Shown here piece by piece: positions 59,978 to 64,000 of a stretch of 64,000 nt of DNA (its first letter is position 1; each line of letters opens with the position of its first letter). The position numbers and the translations under genes were made by a program. Under the pieces are notes generated by a model. The model did no database searches, was not told the origin of the DNA, and saw nothing but the letters and a program-made list of their open reading frames with translations. This DNA comes from CAWUEX02 sp963921305. GTDB lineage: Bacteria; Pseudomonadota; Alphaproteobacteria; Rhodospirillales; Rhodospirillaceae. Where the stretch lies: positions 248,001-312,000 of the forward strand of contig CAWUEX030000003.1 of NCBI GenBank assembly GCA_963921305.4. The letters run 5' to 3'.

Positions 59978-61299
59978 CGGTTCGCAGGAACGTCCAAGGC
60001 TGACCGGTCAATCCACACACCCCCCTTGTAGGCGGCATGAATCTTTTGGGTATTGCTGATGTCGATTGAAGGATCGGCGTTCAGCAGCAGCATGTCCGCC
60101 AACTTACCCACTTCGATTGAGCCGATTTCGTCCTCTACGCCAATGTAGGCTGCGGCATTCAAAGTGCCGGTCCTGATGGCTTCAAGTGGGGTCAGACCGG
60201 CCTCGACAATTTGCTTGAGTTCCTGATGCGGGAACGGACCGATCGACCGGTCGGTCCCCATGGCCAAGATCACACCCGCATCGTGCAACGTCTTGATGTT
60301 GCGCATGATTGCTGGACGCAGAGAACTCAGCCACCCCGTATATGGTGACCCGTTAAACCGCTCGCTCTCCTTGATTTCGCGCCGTTGCTCTTCATCGATC
60401 ACAGCCATAAAGAGCGGGGTATCCAAGAATGTTGTGTCAGCCTCGATGCGCGTCATAGTCGTAGAGAGAATGACGCCTTGGTCGGCAATCTCCTTAGCAA
60501 ATTCGAGATTCGCATCGTCGAGGTATACAGTGTGGGCGAAGGCATCGGCCCCAGAGGCCATGGCCTCACGTGCCAATTCGACCTCGGATACGTGAACAGT
60601 CGTGCGAATGCCGTTATCATGGGCGTAGGCGACCAACTTGTTCATCAGGTCCTGGGACAGCATCGGCATGCTGCGGGCTCTCGGTCCCATGCCGCGCCGC
60701 TCACGTGTAAACTTCAACAGGTCCGGTTCAAGTTCAAATAGAGCGTCGAGCTTCTCTATCCCGTCGTCATAATCATAGACCACCGTGCCGCCGGCACAGC
60801 AGCCATGCCCCTCTGGTGGCGCGATTAGGCTTACGGTTGCATAGATGCGCGGACTTTGAATGCGCCCCGCTCTCTCATCAGAACGCATTTTTGTGATGAA
60901 TTCAGCGTTGTTGCCCGAGTCATAGAAGGCCGTCACACCGCTGTACAAATAGCCATCGAGCATCCTTTGCCCAGCGGCGAGGTCGATCACCATTTCCCGG
61001 TTGCCTTGGCCGGCACGTCCGCCAGGCAGGTGAATGTGGCTGTCGATGATTCCCGGCATCAGATATTTGGCCGAACCATCAACCACCGGAACACCTGTTG
61101 GCGGTACAATCGACTCGCTTGAGATTTCAGCGAAGCGTCCATCCAGGACAAGCACAGAGGCGCCATTGACCGGGGAGGCACCGGTGCCATCAATCAATGT
61201 GACATTCTTGATGAGCAGCGACTGCGCAACGGCAGTCTGAGCCACGAAGGCCGTCAGCCCTGTCACAAGAAGCAATGCTACACGGACACTCTTTGTCAT
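59974..61299 (-). CDS. Exported amidohydrolase (imidazolonepropionase-like)
   Basis: 441 residues. Signal peptide VALLLVTGLTAFVAQTAVA. Metal site: GIIDSHIHLPG (HxH), a probable carboxylated Lys in LLKFTRERR, RTTVHVSEVE and AFAHTVYLDD (two His), and GTDRSIG (Asp). The C-terminal GTLNAAAYIGVEDEIGSIEVGKLADMLLLNADP is typical of the family. It probably hydrolyses an amide, cyclic imide or peptide in the periplasm. It overlaps the convergent WD40 gene by four bases. Confidence 0.9.
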   Translation of the reverse strand: MTKSVRVALLLVTGLTAFVAQTAVAQSLLIKNVTLIDGTGASPVNGASVLVLDGRFAEISSESIVPPTGVPVVDGSAKYLMPGIIDSHIHLPGGRAGQGNREMVIDLAAGQRMLDGYLYSGVTAFYDSGNNAEFITKMRSDERAGRIQSPRIYATVSLIAPPEGHGCCAGGTVVYDYDDGIEKLDALFELEPDLLKFTRERRGMGPRARSMPMLSQDLMNKLVAYAHDNGIRTTVHVSEVELAREAMASGADAFAHTVYLDDANLEFAKEIADQGVILSTTMTRIEADTTFLDTPLFMAVIDEEQRREIKESERFNGSPYTGWLSSLRPAIMRNIKTLHDAGVILAMGTDRSIGPFPHQELKQIVEAGLTPLEAIRTGTLNAAAYIGVEDEIGSIEVGKLADMLLLNADPSIDISNTQKIHAAYKGGVWIDRSALDVPANR

Positions 61300-61399
61300 G
61301 ACCTTTCCCCTTCGATCACGGATGTGGCATCGAAAGGGAGTCTAACCTGAGGCCGTTGGAAAGCGTCAGCCTGCAGATGCTCTAGCGCGCGCTACGTGG

Positions 61400-62833
61400 T
61401 CATAGGAGGTCCATGACCTCGAAGGCTGCCCGTTCCCCGGACTCCATCGCCCCTTCCATACCGCGGTTCGACAGGGCCGTGTGTTCGCCGCAGAAGTGCA
61501 GGCGCCCCTCTGGGCGGCCCACGTCAAGCAGGTAACTGGCGATCTGGCCGGGCTGCCAAACCACCCAATCGCCGCCTGAGAACGGATCGAGTTGCCAAGA
61601 CTTAAATCCAAGCGCCTCGATTTTGCCTTTTGCGGCCGGGCGGAGTTTTTCAATCGCCCTCACCACCGCGGCCTTGGCACCGTCCTCGCCCAAAGTATCG
61701 AGGTACTGCGCGATATGACCCCGACCCCAGCACAGGAAGTTTGTAATTTCATCTTCCGACTCACCGAACCTTTGAGCCGTAACAACACCTGCAGGGGTAT
61801 CGGTCCACATGGACGGATCCAAACCATCCTCTTCCCAAAATGGCTCCTTAGGGAACACATGCACTTGGGTGATCAGCATTTGCCCGACGTTGAGGATCGC
61901 GCCGCGCTTCTTCGGCGGCAAAATAGGGTCGAATTTCATCCAGCGAAGGGGCGGTAACGGAGTCGAACAGATCAATCGCTTCGCGGTGTACTTGGTGCCA
62001 TCACTACAATGTACTTCCACCTGCTCTTTTTCGCTGCGCACACCTTCGACAATCTTGCCCAGGAGCACTTCACGCTTCAACGTGTTGGCCATCGCTTCTG
62101 GGATGAGCTGGTTTCCGCCGATCGCCGCGAGCGATACAGGGTCAATTTCATCCTGCGTGGCAAACCATTTCTGGATGAAGTACCACATGAGCAGCGACGC
62201 ATCGTGTGCGGACGTCCCGTATTGCGCATTGGTATCGTAGACCTGCGCGATGGTCTCCTCTGACCAACCAAGATTCCGGAGAAGGCCGTACACGGGTCCG
62301 TCATACTTCCACGACCGCGGATCGTACCAGTCCTCAAACGAGTCCAACGGATTGTTGCGGGCGATGACGCCCCATATATAGCCGCTGGGACTGCGGTCGC
62401 GCGCACCGTCCGGCATCTTGTTGAGGGGATGAGACGGCCAATCCGCCTTGGGAATCACCGACCCGCCAATAGCGATCTCTGGGCTTGAGAGCGCGCCGCG
62501 GGGCTTGTAGTCCATCAGCGGGACATTCAACCGGTCCGCCATATCGCGCATACGGCCGTAGCCACCCAAAATCGAGTTTCCGCCAGCTTCAGGATTCCCC
62601 GGCAGGTCCTTAAGTGTGTACATTCGTCCGCCAATGCGGTCGCGGCCTTCAAGAACAGTGACGGTGTAACCCGTTTCCTCCAGCAGCATAGCGGCATAGA
62701 GGCCGGAGAGACCGGCACCGATGACGATGACATCGCTGTTGGTTTGAGCGTGGATAGGCCGCGGCAAAACTGCCGCAGCGCCACCCGCAGCAACGACATG
62801 ACGACGCGAGAAACCTCTGGAAAAACTAGTCAT
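61400..62833 (-). CDS. Tat-exported flavin amine oxidase family protein
   Basis: 477 residues, third paralogue of the 48-51 kb pair. Twin-arginine signal FSRRHVVAAGGAAAVLPRPIHAQ. FAD-binding DVIVIGAGLSGLYAAMLL...LEGRDRIGGR and LHFCGEHTALSNRGMEGAMESGER. Its ATG overlaps the stop of the upstream SnoaL-like gene by eight bases, which in turn overlaps the M24 peptidase gene, so the three are one transcript. The shared neighbourhood with a peptidase hints at peptide- or amine-derived substrates. Confidence 0.88.
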   Translation of the reverse strand: MTSFSRGFSRRHVVAAGGAAAVLPRPIHAQTNSDVIVIGAGLSGLYAAMLLEETGYTVTVLEGRDRIGGRMYTLKDLPGNPEAGGNSILGGYGRMRDMADRLNVPLMDYKPRGALSSPEIAIGGSVIPKADWPSHPLNKMPDGARDRSPSGYIWGVIARNNPLDSFEDWYDPRSWKYDGPVYGLLRNLGWSEETIAQVYDTNAQYGTSAHDASLLMWYFIQKWFATQDEIDPVSLAAIGGNQLIPEAMANTLKREVLLGKIVEGVRSEKEQVEVHCSDGTKYTAKRLICSTPLPPLRWMKFDPILPPKKRGAILNVGQMLITQVHVFPKEPFWEEDGLDPSMWTDTPAGVVTAQRFGESEDEITNFLCWGRGHIAQYLDTLGEDGAKAAVVRAIEKLRPAAKGKIEALGFKSWQLDPFSGGDWVVWQPGQIASYLLDVGRPEGRLHFCGEHTALSNRGMEGAMESGERAAFEVMDLL

Positions 62834-63356
62834 TCTGATCCCTCAACGTTGGGTTCCCAAGCCTTGCCCGATCCTCAAGGACGGGCCGCGACATGTTGGC
62901 AATGAGACGCCAGCCGGTCTCCCGCTTGACCCAGACATGAATGTTCTCGAAGCGCTCATCGACTTCCTCTCCGCCCGCCCGGCGCGTGCGGTGTGTTTCG
63001 AAAAAGGCCAATGCCGTATCGCCGTCGAACGAAATGCCCTTTTTCGTGACGGAAATTTTCTCTCCCGGGGCAAACAAGCGGCCATCGCCGATCTGCTGAG
63101 ACAGTCTCTCGTAGCTCAGAGGCGTCTCGGCCGGCGCCGGCCAGGCCATATATCCTGGGTTCGCAAGCGAGAGGTAATACCCCATGTCACCCTGCGCCCG
63201 TTGTTTGAAAATCTCCAGCTCCTGCGCCCAAATTTGCTCCGCATCTTTTTCGCGCTCCGGAGGGACAGAGAGCTGGGCGTGACCGTCGGCAAACGAAGAG
63301 GGTGTTGGCCCGAAGGCACAGAATACGAATACGAATGAGGCTAAGATGTATCTCAT
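62826..63356 (-). CDS. Exported SnoaL/DUF4440-like NTF2-fold protein
   Basis: 176 residues. Signal peptide RYILASFVFVFCAFGPTPSSFA. The mature part begins with a helical region (EKDAEQIWAQELEIFKQ) and continues as an NTF2-like domain: YYLSLANPGYMAWP, GDTALAFFETHRTRRAGG and VWVKRETGWRLIANMSRP. Likely periplasmic; enzymatic or binding role unknown. Both ends overlap neighbours (ATGA with the peptidase, eight bases with the oxidase). Confidence 0.8.
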   Translation of the reverse strand: MRYILASFVFVFCAFGPTPSSFADGHAQLSVPPEREKDAEQIWAQELEIFKQRAQGDMGYYLSLANPGYMAWPAPAETPLSYERLSQQIGDGRLFAPGEKISVTKKGISFDGDTALAFFETHRTRRAGGEEVDERFENIHVWVKRETGWRLIANMSRPVLEDRARLGNPTLRDQND

Positions 63357-64000
63357 ACCGGTCGAATCCTCAGGCTGGTGTCCATGGATGAAAGCGCTTC
63401 GTAACCATTCTCCCGCACGACAATCATGTCTTCAACATGGGTCGTACCCCAACCGATCTCACTGTAGGGCATATCAAGGGTGAAAACCGTACCGGCCTCG
63501 AAGACAAAATCGCGAATGTTTTCGCCGGGTTTCTCGGCCCCTGTCGGCCAGGGCTCATCCGCATGCTCCATCCCGACATTGTGTGGCGCGCCATAAGCAC
63601 GTTCGACGCCTTCCTGACGCATCAGATCGGTAAACATGGCCGCAGCTTCGGCAAACTTCATACCCGGCTTGATCGCGTCGTAGATAATTTTAGCAACCTT
63701 AGTGTTTGCCTCTATCCGCTTAACCAGGCTGTCGGGCGGATCACCGACCATGACGGTGCGTCCGACATCGCCGAGGTAGCCTTTGTAAGCGCCAACACTG
63801 TCCAGCTTCATAAAGTCGCCAGGGGCGATACGGCCCGAGTTTAAGCCTCGGATGTTCGCGATCAGCCATTTGCTGCGCCCGCCAAGTTCAGCCCACTTTT
63901 TGGCGTGGTTGAACTCGATCTCCTCCAGCGGTTGGCCCGGCTCAATGAGGTTCATCGCGTAATCTAGTGCCTGCTCGTTACGTTGTGCCGCTTCCCGCAG
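63353..64000 (-). CDS. M24 family metallopeptidase (Xaa-Pro aminopeptidase/creatinase fold), truncated by window edge
   Basis: C-terminal 215 residues; the frame stays open through base 64000. The pita-bread metal ligands are visible: Asp in MKLDSVGAYKGYLGDVGRT (two positions), His in GAPHNVGMEHADE, and Glu in HVEDMIVV together with the TLDMPYSEIGWG segment. These enzymes cleave N-terminal Xaa-Pro bonds or, in relatives, creatine or ectoine derivatives. The missing N-terminus prevents choosing among these. It is the first gene, within this window, of the SnoaL-like/amine oxidase transcript. Confidence 0.88.
   Translation of the reverse strand: MREAAQRNEQALDYAMNLIEPGQPLEEIEFNHAKKWAELGGRSKWLIANIRGLNSGRIAPGDFMKLDSVGAYKGYLGDVGRTVMVGDPPDSLVKRIEANTKVAKIIYDAIKPGMKFAEAAAMFTDLMRQEGVERAYGAPHNVGMEHADEPWPTGAEKPGENIRDFVFEAGTVFTLDMPYSEIGWGTTHVEDMIVVRENGYEALSSMDTSLRIRPV

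Noticed and set aside
1..64000. CRISPR array, transposase, integrase or phage genes
   Set aside because: No regularly spaced repeats and no mobile-element proteins were found on either strand by inspection.

Overview
The window reads as a moderately GC-rich alphaproteobacterial chromosome segment. Support comes from 5-aminolevulinate synthase (the C4 route to ALA), an imuA-imuB-dnaE2 mutagenesis cassette behind a GTTC-N7-GTTC SOS box of the alphaproteobacterial type, a DUF934/DUF2849-containing sulfite reductase operon, and several CaiB/BaiF CoA-transferases. Genus and species cannot be read from the sequence. I saw no tRNA, rRNA, CRISPR array, transposase or phage gene.

Region 1 (1-14790) is a sugar- or aminosugar-modifying cluster of tightly packed, often start/stop-overlapping genes. 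It encodes a zinc-type dehydrogenase, an NDP-sugar dehydratase/epimerase relative, a transketolase split into two subunits, a HAD phosphatase, an APH-like small-molecule kinase, methyltransferases, a DegT aminotransferase, a GNAT acetyltransferase, a NodU/CmcH-type carbamoyltransferase (opposite strand), an SDR, a putative Fe(II)/2-oxoglutarate oxygenase and a zinc-binding C-methyltransferase. Together they could build a branched, amino-, methyl- and carbamoyl-decorated sugar for a surface glycan or a small secreted glycoside. The product is not known.

Region 2 (14809-22248) is a short acyl-CoA operon (acyl-CoA dehydrogenase plus two CaiB/BaiF CoA-transferases) divergent from a GntR/UTRA regulator, with palindromic candidate operators between them. 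It is followed by msrA, a cysteine hydrolase, an exported limonene-epoxide-hydrolase-like protein and an NmrA-like protein.

Region 3 (22332-30792, minus strand) is a ten-gene, almost gapless operon: cobA, DUF2849, cysI, DUF934, cysH, hemA, hemC, hemD, hemB, precorrin-2 dehydrogenase/ferrochelatase. It encodes every step from glycine and succinyl-CoA to siroheme, together with the siroheme enzyme that uses it (sulfite reductase) and the APS reductase that feeds that enzyme. A maleate-isomerase-like gene without either usual catalytic cysteine lies upstream.

Region 4 (31867-37771) is the LexA-type imuA-imuB-dnaE2 cassette. Region 5 (37861-40089) holds a SnoaL-like protein, a third CaiB/BaiF transferase and a cysteine-dioxygenase-like protein.

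Region 6 (40084-44703) is the most unusual part. It has a TonB-dependent receptor, a small exported protein with a TbpB-like C-terminal beta-barrel interrupted by one in-frame amber codon, and a Slam-type (DUF560) outer-membrane translocator. The layout resembles the receptor/hemophore/Slam systems known from gammaproteobacteria.

Region 7 (44767-64000) is rich in exported enzymes: a GDSL autotransporter esterase, three Tat-signal flavin amine oxidase paralogues, an alpha-hydroxy-acid dehydrogenase, an oligopeptide-type solute-binding protein operonic with a propeller lipoprotein and a methyltransferase, a Tat-exported alpha/beta hydrolase, a CHASE-only membrane protein, a 14-repeat WD40 protein, an amidohydrolase, a SnoaL-like protein and a truncated M24 peptidase at the right edge.
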